A DNA stretch of 64,000 nucleotides from Deefgea chitinilytica (GTDB taxonomy: Bacteria > Pseudomonadota > Gammaproteobacteria > Burkholderiales > Chitinibacteraceae): NCBI RefSeq assembly GCF_016881405.1, contig NZ_WOFE01000008.1:1-64000 (forward strand). Direction: 5' to 3'. Below the pieces are notes generated by a model. That model saw nothing but the letters and a program-made list of their open reading frames with translations, did no database searches and was not told the DNA's origin. Position 1 is the stretch's first letter. Each line of letters starts with the position of its first letter. This document shows positions 55,161-64,000 of the stretch, piece by piece. The position numbers and the translations under genes were made by a program.

Positions 55161-56134
55161 GACAAAGTTTCCGTTTTAGGTGTTTTGATTGAATGCTTGG
55201 CAATATAAAGGCCGCCAATCAGCGTGGGCGGGAACCATAATAGCGCATGAACTAAGAATGCATACGCTGTCGCTGCGACTTGGCTATTGCCCAATAATTT
55301 CATCGCATGAACGGTAAAGAAATCAAAGGTGCCAACGTATCCCGGTGTTGATGGAATCAAGGTGGCCAGTGTGCCAGTTGGTAATGCGAGCCAGCCCGCT
55401 TGCGGTGCGCTCAGCGCAGGTAATGAGAGTGCCGCAAAATAAAACACCAAGCCTTCTGCGAGCCAAGCACAAAGCGAAAATGCCAGTAACTTGAGCATCA
55501 TACTGCCCTGCGCCAAAGTGGCTAAAGTGCTGATTGCTTTGTTGGCTTCTTGCTGGATTTTCTCGCCAATTGTCGGTGAGATTCGTTTAATCAGATTAGC
55601 GGCAAAGCTAATTAGTGGGCTAAAAGAGCGAGGAAATACCAGCACGAATAAAATCAATACCGCGCCTGCTAGCAATAAACTTGCGCCAACTCCAGCAATC
55701 GCATTGATTTGAAATACTAATAAAGCACCACCGAGCATGACAATCACCATCAATAAATCGAGCAATCGTTCGACAAAAAGGGTGGCCAGTACAGTGCCTG
55801 AGGTGGTTTGCAAGGTTTTATTGAAGGCAAAGGCGCGCATCACGTCGCCTGCGCGAAATGGAAGTACATTATTGGCTGCAAAGCTAGCGAGGAATGGCCC
55901 CGCTACTTGGCTTGCGCGCAAGTTGGGGGCGTCATGTTGGAGCATCGCGTGCCAGCGCAAAATACGGCAGCTGTAGCCGACAACAAATGCCACGATGGCC
56001 GCAAAAATAAACTGTCCTTGTGCCGCCGCTAAGGTCGCGTGTAATTCGCGCCAGTCGATACCGCGCAAAATGAGCCAGCCAAACAACCCCGCTAACAACA
56101 CGCCTAGGCCTAAACGTAGGTATTTTTTATTCAT
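55157..56134 (-). CDS. Flippase-like membrane protein (lysylphosphatidylglycerol synthase TM-domain family)
   Basis: 325 residues with eight or so membrane helices and the LPG_synthase_TM (AglD2/MprF N-terminal) layout. GYSCRILRWHAML and LPFRAGDVMRAFAFNK near the first third, then LPTGTLATLIPSTPGYVGTFDFF, are characteristic. The family includes flippases for aminoacylated lipids and proteins of unknown role in polyprenyl-sugar pathways. It lacks the MprF catalytic domain. Placed between a GtrB-like GT2 and the FAD enzyme; lipid-linked sugar transport is inferred. Confidence 0.88.
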   Translation of the reverse strand: MNKKYLRLGLGVLLAGLFGWLILRGIDWRELHATLAAAQGQFIFAAIVAFVVGYSCRILRWHAMLQHDAPNLRASQVAGPFLASFAANNVLPFRAGDVMRAFAFNKTLQTTSGTVLATLFVERLLDLLMVIVMLGGALLVFQINAIAGVGASLLLAGAVLILFVLVFPRSFSPLISFAANLIKRISPTIGEKIQQEANKAISTLATLAQGSMMLKLLAFSLCAWLAEGLVFYFAALSLPALSAPQAGWLALPTGTLATLIPSTPGYVGTFDFFTVHAMKLLGNSQVAATAYAFLVHALLWFPPTLIGGLYIAKHSIKTPKTETLS

Positions 56135-56155
56135 AGTATGTTTGCACTTGCGGGC

Positions 56156-57142
56156 TTATTTGCGGTCAACGACAGGGCTGCGGCTATGCGCAGGCATTTC
56201 ATCGCCTTGATAACCAATGTATTCTTGCACGATATACAGTGGCCGGCGTTTGATTTCGCTGTAAATGCGACCGATGTATTCGCCCAAAATACCGACACAA
56301 AGTAATTGCACGCCACCGATAAACAGTACTGCAATCATCAGCGCGGTCCAACCTTCAACCCAAGTATTGGTAAAAAGTCGCATGCCAATCGCGTAAATGA
56401 TGCCGAGCAAAGCCATCGCTGCCGCAGTTACGCCTAAACCAATCGCCATCTGTAGCGGCTTGCTCGAAAACGACATAATGCCATCCGTCGCAAACTTCAG
56501 CATTTTGCGCAAAGGATATTTGGTTTCACCAGCAAATCGTTCGGCGCGGCGATACGGTAGTGCCGTTTGCTTAAAGCCTATCCAGCTGACCATACCGCGT
56601 ACAAAGCGATCTTTTTCTGGCATCGCGCGAAGTACATCGACAACAGGGCGACTCATCAGCCGGAAATCGCCAGTATCGAGCGGAATCGGTACATCAGAGA
56701 GCTTATTTAATAGTCGATAAAAACCACGCGCGGTGGCCAGTTTAAATGCCGATTCACCAGGGCGTTCTGTGCGTACTCCGTAAACGACATCATAGCCTTC
56801 ACGCCATTTGGCGATCATTTGATGTACGACTTCGGGTGGATCTTGCAAATCAGCATCAATTAAGACGACCGCGTCGCCACGCGCAGCGTCGACACCGGCA
56901 GAGACGGCGATTTGATGACCAAAATTGCGCGCAAAGCCAATAATGCGGATTTCTGGGTTGTTTAACGCGGCGGCTTTGAGTAAGGCTCGAGTTTGGTCTT
57001 TACTGCCATCATCAACGAATACGAACTCAAGACGCAGATCGCTGATACCTGCACGAAATTGAGCCAGGCGTTTGAGTGTCTCCCCGATAACTGCTTCTTC
57101 GTTGTAACAAGGGATCACGATTGAAAGTAATGGGTGTTGCAT
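56156..57142 (-). CDS. Second GtrB-like GT2 polyprenyl-phosphate glycosyltransferase
   Basis: 328 residues from the ATG at 57142, chosen because GGAG lies nine bases upstream and the family motif SIVIPCYNEEAVIGETL begins at once; an open frame extends 62 codons further upstream but looks non-coding. FVDDGSKDQT, VLIDADLQDPPEVV near 93, and PLDTGDFRLMSR follow. Two C-terminal membrane helices are near 230-250 and 265-290. It is similar to but distinct from the other GT2 in this cluster, so two different lipid-linked sugars are likely. First gene of the minus-strand arm. Confidence 0.92.
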   Translation of the reverse strand: MQHPLLSIVIPCYNEEAVIGETLKRLAQFRAGISDLRLEFVFVDDGSKDQTRALLKAAALNNPEIRIIGFARNFGHQIAVSAGVDAARGDAVVLIDADLQDPPEVVHQMIAKWREGYDVVYGVRTERPGESAFKLATARGFYRLLNKLSDVPIPLDTGDFRLMSRPVVDVLRAMPEKDRFVRGMVSWIGFKQTALPYRRAERFAGETKYPLRKMLKFATDGIMSFSSKPLQMAIGLGVTAAAMALLGIIYAIGMRLFTNTWVEGWTALMIAVLFIGGVQLLCVGILGEYIGRIYSEIKRRPLYIVQEYIGYQGDEMPAHSRSPVVDRK

Positions 57143-57488
57143 GAGGGTCTTCTCCATCCGCCGCGCTCTGCGTGCCAATTGCGCCTCAGTGTCAAATTCA
57201 GCGCGCTGATTGTCTTGGCTTATTTTTGTGTAGTGTGTTCTGTTTAAGTACAGAATTGGAGCTAACCTTACATCATCGAGGCTAGCTTGAAAACCCATGA
57301 ATTGAGTCGGAAGTGATTTTGATGACAATCGGCAACTGTTTTGGTCGCTATATTCGTGAGTGCTAATTGAGTTAGCCTAGCGTCACTAGAAATAGCGTTA
57401 GCCTATGCCAACGCTAGTGGATTTTCGAGACTCGCGCCGACTCGCGGCAAACAACGTATCAGCGCGGTTAAAACCAGCTCTACAAACT
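57143..57488. other. Interval upstream of the second GT2 gene
   Basis: About 350 bases without a supported gene. It holds the promoter of the minus-strand glycosylation arm and, near 57380-57425, a compound hairpin (CACTAG and GCGTT arms with AACGC and TAGTG) beside a duplicated GTTAGCCTA. The stretch 57405-57480 has an open frame on both strands and looks like a dispersed intergenic repeat, but no second copy lies in this window. Confidence 0.4.
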
Positions 57489-58628
57489 TTAGCTGGGCTC
57501 GATGGTATTTTGGAGTTCTTTAATTGCGTTACTGAGTTGATCTTGAAAGTGAGCCTCCGCAAGCAAAGAGCTAGAGACGTCTTCAAGGCCGTCTTGGATA
57601 ATCGTCATTAAGGCGTTTTCTTGTCGTTCGGTTAATTCTAAACCGACCAGTGCTAACTCTACTTTCATCATCACATTGCTTAGAATAATGGATGCAGAGG
57701 CGCGGCCAGAGCGTTGCATTTCGTCAATATTGGCCAAGGTGGTGGTGAGTTTTTTGATCGTGCTGTCGATGGCATTTCCACGCTGAGAGGATTGGCTGGA
57801 GGTATTGATCGCCTCAAGCCGAATTTCAGTTGCTTCAATCAGCATCGCCAAATGATCACGTAATCGACCACAGCGATCTGGATCATTGATGGGCATATTG
57901 CTAATTAAGCAGCGCACGTGCGGATACGTAATTGACATTCGGGTTTTGAATTGGGTAATCCGATCCATGGTCGCCATATGTTGTAGGACGGATACTTCGA
58001 GCTCGGTAGCGGGGCCCCGAAGATTGAGCGCTAGTGTTTGCCCTGCCGGCAATAAAAGCTCTACCACGCCATCTACGTCAAACATCGCTAAGGCTTTGAG
58101 TGTTGCATTGGCCAGTTCAAGCGGTGTTTTACTTTGATTAAAAAATTTAATCCCTTCCAGCATCAGCCCAGTTTCACTCATGCTAGTCATCGCCAGCATC
58201 GCGGTATTGGTGGCGTATTGGGCTTGTGATTTAAGCTGCGCGCGTTCCTCTATCAGCTTGAGTACATGAGCGACTTTGACTTCAAGCACTTTGGGGTTGA
58301 CGGGTTTGAGCACAAAATCTTCTCCGCCGACTTCAAAGCCGCGTAAGCGATCTTCAATCCCATCAAGCGCGGACAGAAAGAGTACCGGAGTGTCGCCGAT
58401 AGAAAAATCATCTTTAATTTGTTGGCATAATTCATAACCATCCATCTCTGGCATTTTAATGTCGGCAAGTATAAGGCTAGGTGCTTTGTGTTTTAATATC
58501 TCTAGAGCAATACGGCCAGATTCTGCGGTGATGACTTGGCATGTCTCGCTCAGTGCTTCACAAATAAAATCCAGCATAAATTCATCATCATCAACGACTA
58601 ATACCAGCGGTTTCACAACATCATTCAT
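57489..58628 (-). CDS. Response regulator with uncharacterised C-terminal region
   Basis: 379 residues. The receiver domain is at about 7-125 (VLVVDDDEFMLDFI, phospho-Asp in LILADIKMPEMDG near 56, LFLSA, KPVNP). A 250-residue C-terminal region of mixed helices follows, with AMLAMTSMSETGLMLEGIKFFNQSKTP (about 145-171) and a GAF-like stretch with LEVSVLQHM and VRCLISNMP. No DNA-binding, HD-GYP, GGDEF or EAL domain is seen. Its start overlaps the hybrid kinase-EAL gene by eight bases, so it is almost certainly that kinase's partner. The C-terminus may bind another protein. Confidence 0.88.
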   Translation of the reverse strand: MNDVVKPLVLVVDDDEFMLDFICEALSETCQVITAESGRIALEILKHKAPSLILADIKMPEMDGYELCQQIKDDFSIGDTPVLFLSALDGIEDRLRGFEVGGEDFVLKPVNPKVLEVKVAHVLKLIEERAQLKSQAQYATNTAMLAMTSMSETGLMLEGIKFFNQSKTPLELANATLKALAMFDVDGVVELLLPAGQTLALNLRGPATELEVSVLQHMATMDRITQFKTRMSITYPHVRCLISNMPINDPDRCGRLRDHLAMLIEATEIRLEAINTSSQSSQRGNAIDSTIKKLTTTLANIDEMQRSGRASASIILSNVMMKVELALVGLELTERQENALMTIIQDGLEDVSSSLLAEAHFQDQLSNAIKELQNTIEPS

Positions 58629-61600
58629 TTTCTAAGTCCTTTTGAATCAATTTATTTTTTCGCGATGGCTGAAACTCATTGGCATTGCTTTCCCAAGCAT
58701 GTTTCCAATCAAGCAATTCAGCTGCGGGCATGGGGCGGGCGATTAAAAAGCCTTGAACTTCGTGGCAACCAATCGCCACGATTAAATCCCAATCGGCTTG
58801 AGTTTCAACGCCTTCGGCAACTAGGTTGAGTGAAAATTGCCGCCCCAGATTGGCGCTGTGCTCTAAAATTCGCTGTGCTGAGCTGTTGTGACTAGCGCCA
58901 TGCACAAAAGCGCGATCGATTTTTAGCTCAGTAAACGGCGTTTGCATTAGATGTTCTAGTGTAGAGAAACCGGTACCGAAGTCATCGATTGATAGCCCAA
59001 AGCCTTTAATTCGTAGGCGCGTTAAAATATCTAAACTCAAGACATAATCGTGAGATAGCTGGGTTTCCGTAATTTCTAGCGTGATGGCGCTTGGAGAGAC
59101 GTCGTGTTCTTGCAGTATTTTTTCAAACAGTTCGGGTAACTCAAGTCGATTTAAATTATCCATCGAAACATTGACCGATAATTTGAGAGAGAGCCCCTGG
59201 TGTTGCCACGCTTTGAGTTGCTGAACAGATTGGCGTAGCACGCAGAACGTGAATTCATCAATCAAGCCTAGCGCTTCAATTGCTGGTACAAATGAGTTTG
59301 GGCCTAATAAGCCTCTGGTCGGGTGATGCCAGCGCGCCAAACTTTCTGCACCCATCACACGCCGTTCTTGCGTGCTCACCTTGGGTTGGAAATACAGTTC
59401 AACTGCGTTATTGGCTAGTCCCCAGCGTAATTCTGCTTCATTGAGCGCAAGTTCATGCTGGTGGTGGTCTATTTTGGGCACGAAGAGCGCGCTGGTGGGT
59501 TGGGTTAGTAACTGAGCGAGTGCATTGGCTTGGACTGGTTTGCTTAAAGAGCCACCTAATTTTAGTCCAAACGAACTGGCGAGCCGTTCGGTGGCTTTGA
59601 GGACTTGTTCATCCATCCCCGACAAAATCGCAATCGCGCCGTTGTATTGCAGCTTACCCAATTCGCGTAGAAATTCGACGCCGTCCATGTCGGGCATTTG
59701 CAGGTCACACAAAATCCAGTCAGGTTGGCTGGGCTGTTGAGCGAGATAAGCGAGTGCATCACGCGCTTGCATAAAGCACGCTAAGTTACTTACCCCGATA
59801 TTGGTGAGTTGCTGCTGTATGACTTCGAGCAGCAATTCATCATCATCAAGCAAGACCACATCAAGCTGCTTGGCAAGAGGGGTTGATTGTTGTTCTGCAA
59901 CGCTGCTGGCGAGGGGGGCGATGAAATTGAGTTGATTAAAGCGTTGGCACGTTTGAATAAATAGGGTATCGGCCTCTTTAATCATATTTATCAATTGTTC
60001 TGGTGGTATACCTTGTTGATCAAGCGCTGAGAGCTGTTGCCCCAAGGCCATCGCACCGACCGTTTTGGCGGTCGATTTCAATTTGTGACATTCAAGCGCA
60101 ATCCTTTCATAATTTGCCGATTGCAGTGCTTGCTCGATATGGAGTCGGCTTTTTTCATAAGCACTAATAAATTTAGCAATGTAATTGCGCTGCCGTTCTG
60201 GTTTGTCGCCCAGCATGGTTTGGATGACGCTTTGATCCACGATTTCATTTGGTTTGGGCGCATTGACTTCAATTGCTGGCCTGGGTTCGTGTTGGAGGCG
60301 GGCGAGTAAAACACGGTAGAGGCTGGCGACATTGATCGGTTTACCGATGAAGTCGTCCATGCCTGCTTCAGCACATTGTTGTTTGTCTTCACTGGATACA
60401 TTCGCGGTCATCGCAATAATAGGCACTGCTTGCCAATCTGGATTTGCCTTGAGCTTGCGACAGGCGGTGAGCCCGTCCATGTTGGGCATTTGTACGTCCA
60501 TCAAGATGGCATCAAATGGTTTGCTTTCTGCAAGTTGGATGGCCTCAAGACCATCGTTGGCAATCTCTACCGTGATTCCAATCTCTTGCAATAACTCGGT
60601 GCCAATTAGTTGGTTAAATGGATGATCATCTGCAAGTAAAATGTGTTTTCCTTTCAGCATGGCGAGGCATTCTGGGTCTGGCGAGGCTGTTGGGGGGAGC
60701 GCGGTGGGTTGGGCTGCAGGCAGCTTGATGCTGAATTTAAATTCGCTACCTTCGTGGAGTGCACTGATTAATTGAATATTCCCTCCCATTAAATGCACGA
60801 TTTGTTGGCTGATAGCTAGCCCCAAGCCTGTACCGCCGTATTTACGGGTAGTGGAATTGTCTGCTTGTTGAAAGGATTGAAATAGTTTGCCTTGTTCTGC
60901 TGCGCTGATTCCGATGCCGCTGTCTTTTACTGAAAAATGGATTCGTTCATCTTCTTCGGTCTGAACGGACAAATGAATATCGCCTTTGGCCGTAAATTTA
61001 ATCGCATTACTTAATAAATTAAGCAAAACCTGCCTTAGTCTTAACTCATCACCAATACATCGCGTTGGAATTGCCTCGCTGATGTGAAGGTGAAGTTTTA
61101 ATCCCTTATTTTCGATTTGCGTTGCAAATAGTGCGACTAAGCCATTGACGAGTTCTGCAAGGCTAAATACATGTGCATCAAGCGTAAGTTTGCCTGCTTC
61201 AATTTTAGAATAATCGAGAATGTCGCTGATGATACCTAGCAGATGGCTGCCAGATTGTTCGATTTTTTGAATATAGTCGCGCTGCGTTTCGCTTAAATTG
61301 GTGCGCAAGGCGAGGTGGGTCATCCCCAAAATACTATTGAGCGGGGTACGAATTTCATGGCTCATATTGGCCAAAAATGAACTTTTGGCCTGGCTGGCTT
61401 GCTCGGCTTGCTGCTTGGCAATGACAAGCTCTTGGGTGCGGCGCTGCACCCGTAGTTCTAAAGATTCGGCTAATTGAAGTAGATTATCTTCGTAGGCAAT
61501 ACGCTCGGTAATGTCACGCACCATTGCGGTATAGATTGGCACGCCATAGTTGTCGGAATAGGAAATCGCGATTTCGACTGGAAAGGTTGTGCCGTTTGCG

Positions 61601-63114
61601 TGCTGCGCAGCGACTTGACGCGCGGCTTTCCCGCCCATTTTTCGGGTTTGATTTCCTTGAGCCGCAAAATGATGCATGTGTTGTCGATGATTGGCTGCAA
61701 CCTTCATCGGGATGAGTGTTTCAATCGGTGCGCCAAGAATTTGATGTGCGGCAAATCCAAACATTTGTTCGGCTGCACGGTTAAATAAAATAATATTAAA
61801 ATCCGCATCCGTGGTAATGATGGCGTCCATCGCCGCATCGATCATTCCGGAAAATTGAGCTCGGCTAGCCAGCAGTTTATGTTCGCTGGCTTTGAGTTGG
61901 GTAATATCGTTAATGCTGACCGGCACGTGGCGTGCCTCATCCAAACTCTGTGGAATAGGAAAAGAAAGCACGGCTTGTATCTTTTCCCCTTGCAGACTGA
62001 CTAAATTGACCTCGCTGGTGAAGGTGAGATCTCCGCGCCAAAATGCACAGAGTTGTTCTCGTACGACTTGATCGGTACCTTCGCCAAATAGACGCGTAAA
62101 GCTACGTAGAAAATCGGCTTTATTATCGCTGCCAAATAATTGTAAAGTGGCCTGATTGACGTCGATGACTTTGATTAAGTCCATCATTTGATACGCTACA
62201 GCTGGGTTATGCCTTAGATAAGCTGGAAAATCGCTGATTTCGCTTTCGTGTAGTTCTTGTAAATGCTGCACTAATTTTGATTGATCTTGATTCCAGATCG
62301 AAATCCCTGCGTTATCAAATAACTGACGATAGCTTTGTTCACGGAGCCGACGTTCGGTGATATCGCTGATAAAGCCTTCAATAAATAGCAGTTGCCCGTT
62401 TTGATCGTAAATTCCGTCGGCTTGATCCCATACCCATTTTTCACTGCCATTTGCTGTGATAATTCGATACTCATTACTGCAGTGTAATTGGTGGCTAATA
62501 TTGTATTGGCATTTATCCCAGAGCCATTCCACATCGTCAGGGTGAATTAGTTTGCCGAACGTGATTATCCGTTTTTCAATGAAGTCTTCGGCGGAGTAGC
62601 CGGTGAGATCTAAACTGCCTGCGGTGCAATATTCTAAAGTCCAGTCAGCATCGTTTTTGCAGCGATAAGCCATACCCGGAATATGGCGTAGTAAATGAGA
62701 GAAGCGCTGTTCGCGTTCGCTAACTTGTTGGCTTAATTTATTGAGCGTGGTGATGTCTTCGACATTGCCAATGTAATGCGATAATTCACCGTGCGAATCA
62801 AATTGCGGCGTGCCTTGCGATAAAACGTATCGAATTTCACCATCGGGCAATAAAATCCGAAACGTCATTTCAAATGCGGTTTGGTTTTTTACCGCTTTTT
62901 GCCATTCTGCGGATACTGTAGATTGGTCGTCAGGGTGAATATGACGCGACCAGCCGTCGCCGAGGCTTTCTGCATGGCTGAGCCCAAATAGCAGTTGCCA
63001 AGCCCGATTACTATCACAACAAGCACCCGTTGCGTCAGTAATAAAAAGACCTACGGGAATAGGATCAAGCCAAGCGGGGATGATTAATGGGCTGTTTGAA
63101 TTCAGCATAGCCAT
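58621..63114 (-). CDS. Giant hybrid histidine kinase fused to an EAL domain
   Basis: 1497 residues, no clear membrane helix. PAS domains begin near 12, 148, 275 and 418. HisKA carries [12 protein letters not shown] with histidine near 588. HATPase_c is at about 685-800 ([26 protein letters not shown]). Receiver 1 is near 821-940, and Hpt has [10 protein letters not shown] near 1008. Receiver 2 is near 1090-1205 ([22 protein letters not shown]). The C-terminal EAL domain is at about 1225-1480 with AESLARW near 1256, [10 protein letters not shown] and VAEGVE, so the metal and catalytic residues look present. It joins a full phosphorelay to a cyclic-di-GMP phosphodiesterase in one chain, which is rare. 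First gene of a two-gene operon with the response regulator. Confidence 0.93.
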   Translation of the reverse strand: MAMLNSNSPLIIPAWLDPIPVGLFITDATGACCDSNRAWQLLFGLSHAESLGDGWSRHIHPDDQSTVSAEWQKAVKNQTAFEMTFRILLPDGEIRYVLSQGTPQFDSHGELSHYIGNVEDITTLNKLSQQVSEREQRFSHLLRHIPGMAYRCKNDADWTLEYCTAGSLDLTGYSAEDFIEKRIITFGKLIHPDDVEWLWDKCQYNISHQLHCSNEYRIITANGSEKWVWDQADGIYDQNGQLLFIEGFISDITERRLREQSYRQLFDNAGISIWNQDQSKLVQHLQELHESEISDFPAYLRHNPAVAYQMMDLIKVIDVNQATLQLFGSDNKADFLRSFTRLFGEGTDQVVREQLCAFWRGDLTFTSEVNLVSLQGEKIQAVLSFPIPQSLDEARHVPVSINDITQLKASEHKLLASRAQFSGMIDAAMDAIITTDADFNIILFNRAAEQMFGFAAHQILGAPIETLIPMKVAANHRQHMHHFAAQGNQTRKMGGKAARQVAAQHANGTTFPVEIAISYSDNYGVPIYTAMVRDITERIAYEDNLLQLAESLELRVQRRTQELVIAKQQAEQASQAKSSFLANMSHEIRTPLNSILGMTHLALRTNLSETQRDYIQKIEQSGSHLLGIISDILDYSKIEAGKLTLDAHVFSLAELVNGLVALFATQIENKGLKLHLHISEAIPTRCIGDELRLRQVLLNLLSNAIKFTAKGDIHLSVQTEEDERIHFSVKDSGIGISAAEQGKLFQSFQQADNSTTRKYGGTGLGLAISQQIVHLMGGNIQLISALHEGSEFKFSIKLPAAQPTALPPTASPDPECLAMLKGKHILLADDHPFNQLIGTELLQEIGITVEIANDGLEAIQLAESKPFDAILMDVQMPNMDGLTACRKLKANPDWQAVPIIAMTANVSSEDKQQCAEAGMDDFIGKPINVASLYRVLLARLQHEPRPAIEVNAPKPNEIVDQSVIQTMLGDKPERQRNYIAKFISAYEKSRLHIEQALQSANYERIALECHKLKSTAKTVGAMALGQQLSALDQQGIPPEQLINMIKEADTLFIQTCQRFNQLNFIAPLASSVAEQQSTPLAKQLDVVLLDDDELLLEVIQQQLTNIGVSNLACFMQARDALAYLAQQPSQPDWILCDLQMPDMDGVEFLRELGKLQYNGAIAILSGMDEQVLKATERLASSFGLKLGGSLSKPVQANALAQLLTQPTSALFVPKIDHHQHELALNEAELRWGLANNAVELYFQPKVSTQERRVMGAESLARWHHPTRGLLGPNSFVPAIEALGLIDEFTFCVLRQSVQQLKAWQHQGLSLKLSVNVSMDNLNRLELPELFEKILQEHDVSPSAITLEITETQLSHDYVLSLDILTRLRIKGFGLSIDDFGTGFSTLEHLMQTPFTELKIDRAFVHGASHNSSAQRILEHSANLGRQFSLNLVAEGVETQADWDLIVAIGCHEVQGFLIARPMPAAELLDWKHAWESNANEFQPSRKNKLIQKDLENE

Positions 63115-63301
63115 TTGGGACGATGATTATTCGTTCTTGTAATTTAGTGTATTGTCAGAGTAAATGCCTAGTTTGTTTTTGATTGTTTTTTTGTAAGTAG
63201 ATCTATAGATGTAGGGATGCTGGCTAGCTTGGTGCAATTTTTGTGGCGAAAGGTGTTCAGCGCTGAGGATGATAAGTAAGGAAAGAGGCTTATGAAGTAA
63301 A

Positions 63302-63323
63302 AAAACGACCTCGTAAGGTCGTT
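63302..63323 (-). terminator. Rho-independent terminator after yidB
   Basis: AAACGACCT-CGTA-AGGTCGTTT with a T-run on the minus strand, about 60 bases after the yidB stop and after hairpin element E7. Confidence 0.85.
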
Positions 63324-63333
63324 TCTTTGTTTG

Positions 63334-63380
63334 AGTATTGCTATGTAATCCTTCTAATTAATGGGCTACATGCATATACC
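63334..63380. repeat. GGGTAT...ATACCT hairpin element, copy E7
   Basis: On the minus strand it starts GGTATATGCATGTA directly after the yidB TAA stop and pairs with TACATAGCAATAC 47 bases later. Same position rule and ends as the other copies, with a different inner stem. Confidence 0.7.
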
Positions 63381-63779
63381 TTAGCTAAAAAGTTTCCCTT
63401 TTAGTAAGCCCATTGCTGCGCCTACGAGGTCTTGCTGGCCTGCTTCAACTTCGCCGTTGGGGGTTAAGCCGTCAATCAATTGGGGTAATAGCGTTGAGAT
63501 TTGACCCGCCGCAGCCTGTGGATCAACGCCAAATTTTTCTGCGACCGATGCGACGAGCTCGCTGCCGAGCACGGATTCGATTTGTTCTGCAGAAATAGGT
63601 AAGTTTTCCCCTGAGGAAACCCAAGACTGAGCCACTTCACCTAGGCCACCTTGTTGAAATTTTTCGAGCAAACCTGATACGCCACCCTGTTGTTCGAGTA
63701 AGCCAGCCAAAGCGCCCATACTGCCTTCTGCATTATTGCTACCCAAAAATTGACCCGCCAAAGTATCGAGTAAACCCAT
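63381..63779 (-). CDS. yidB: YidB (DUF937) family protein
   Basis: 132 residues beginning MGLLDTLAGQFLG and rich in glycine and leucine. Typical segments are GALAGLLEQQGGVSGLLEKFQQGGLGEVAQSWVSSG at about 21-56 and SAEQIESVLGSELVASVAEKFGVDPQAAAGQISTLLPQLID at about 63-103. Soluble and helical. The family is conserved but of unknown function. The gene has its own terminator and stands between two genes for EAL-domain proteins. Confidence 0.92.
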   Translation of the reverse strand: MGLLDTLAGQFLGSNNAEGSMGALAGLLEQQGGVSGLLEKFQQGGLGEVAQSWVSSGENLPISAEQIESVLGSELVASVAEKFGVDPQAAAGQISTLLPQLIDGLTPNGEVEAGQQDLVGAAMGLLKGKLFS

Positions 63780-63870
63780 GATGTTTTCCTATTTGATAAA
63801 TGAGTAATAAATGGTCAAACCGGCTTGCACCTGGAGGCTTATTCTTAGGGACGGCGTCAAGAATGGCAAG

Positions 63871-64000
63871 TTAAATTTCAGCTTTGCGGGCAAGGAGTTT
63901 GGCGAACTCGCCACTGGGTAAGGGCTTACTGAGAAGATAGCCCTGCATTTGATCACAATCGATTTGTTGTAAGAATGTAAGTTGTGCCGCGTTTTCAACG
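63871..64000 (-). CDS. C-terminal end of an EAL-domain protein (partial)
   Basis: The last 42 codons of a gene that runs off the right edge. VENAAQLTFLQQIDCDQMQGYLLSKPLP is the characteristic end of an EAL domain (the EGVE region followed by QGYLLSKPL). Predicted cyclic-di-GMP phosphodiesterase or degenerate EAL. Anything upstream, such as a GGDEF or PAS domain, is outside the window. Confidence 0.88.
   Translation of the reverse strand, partial: VENAAQLTFLQQIDCDQMQGYLLSKPLPSGEFAKLLARKAEI

Noticed and set aside
57405-57611. 68-codon plus-strand frame opposite the end of the response regulator gene
   Set aside because: Mostly opposite a real gene; the unique part looks like an intergenic repeat, but no second copy is in the window to support it.

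Overview
The window looks like a chromosomal segment of a chitin-degrading betaproteobacterium of the order Neisseriales, most likely near the Chitinibacteraceae (a Deefgea- or Chitinibacter-like organism). This is inferred from gene content: a secreted two-CBM GH18 chitinase, a sigma factor/DUF3619/DUF3106/RDD operon, the Neisseria-type 'SpecificRecomb' membrane protein, and the miaB-phoH-ybeY-corC-lnt order. Nothing in the window fixes the species. I see no rRNA, tRNA, CRISPR array, transposase or phage genes.

Layout. 1-4.3 kb: a small HAD-like phosphatase and the branched-chain amino acid operon ilvI-ilvH-ilvC (minus strand). 4.7-6.6 kb: an ECF-like sigma factor operon with three small envelope proteins. 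6.8-12.1 kb: the lnt-corC-ybeY-phoH-miaB housekeeping cluster. 12.5-16.5 kb: an AT-rich block with two very short (59-residue) type IV prepilins around a secreted six-cysteine protein, followed by an ABC permease, an exported protein and an ABC ATPase. 16.6-19.7 kb: the anaerobic ribonucleotide reductase nrdD-nrdG, with a readable FNR/NrdR-type control region. 20.1-21.4 kb: hslU without hslV. 21.8-35.4 kb: an HD-GYP response regulator, ilvA, a CHASE/PAS receptor, cysK, cca and a FIST / hybrid kinase / HD-GYP operon. 35.5-43.4 kb: chitinase, metF, a glycine-zipper lipoprotein, a chemoreceptor, a 2OG-Fe(II) oxygenase and the SpecificRecomb protein. 43.6-46.1 kb: ykgJ, two orphan genes and a truncated second ykgJ 5' end, suggesting a small insertion. 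46.2-57.1 kb: a two-armed membrane glycosylation cluster (three GT-C-like proteins, GtrA, two GtrB-like GT2 enzymes, a flippase-like protein, a FAD oxidoreductase). 57.5-64 kb: a response regulator, a 1497-residue hybrid kinase fused to an EAL domain, yidB and the end of another EAL protein.

How they work together. The window is rich in two-component and cyclic-di-GMP turnover proteins (two HD-GYP and two EAL proteins, no GGDEF), next to surface functions (pilins, glycosylation, chemotaxis, chitinase). This fits an organism that switches between attached and motile life on chitin. The least familiar items are the short-pilin/ABC cluster, the glycosylation cluster, the ykgJ-flanked pair of orphan genes, and a family of about 50-bp hairpins with GGGTAT...ATACCT ends. 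The hairpins sit at or just after stop codons, and their inner stems differ in sequence but still pair.
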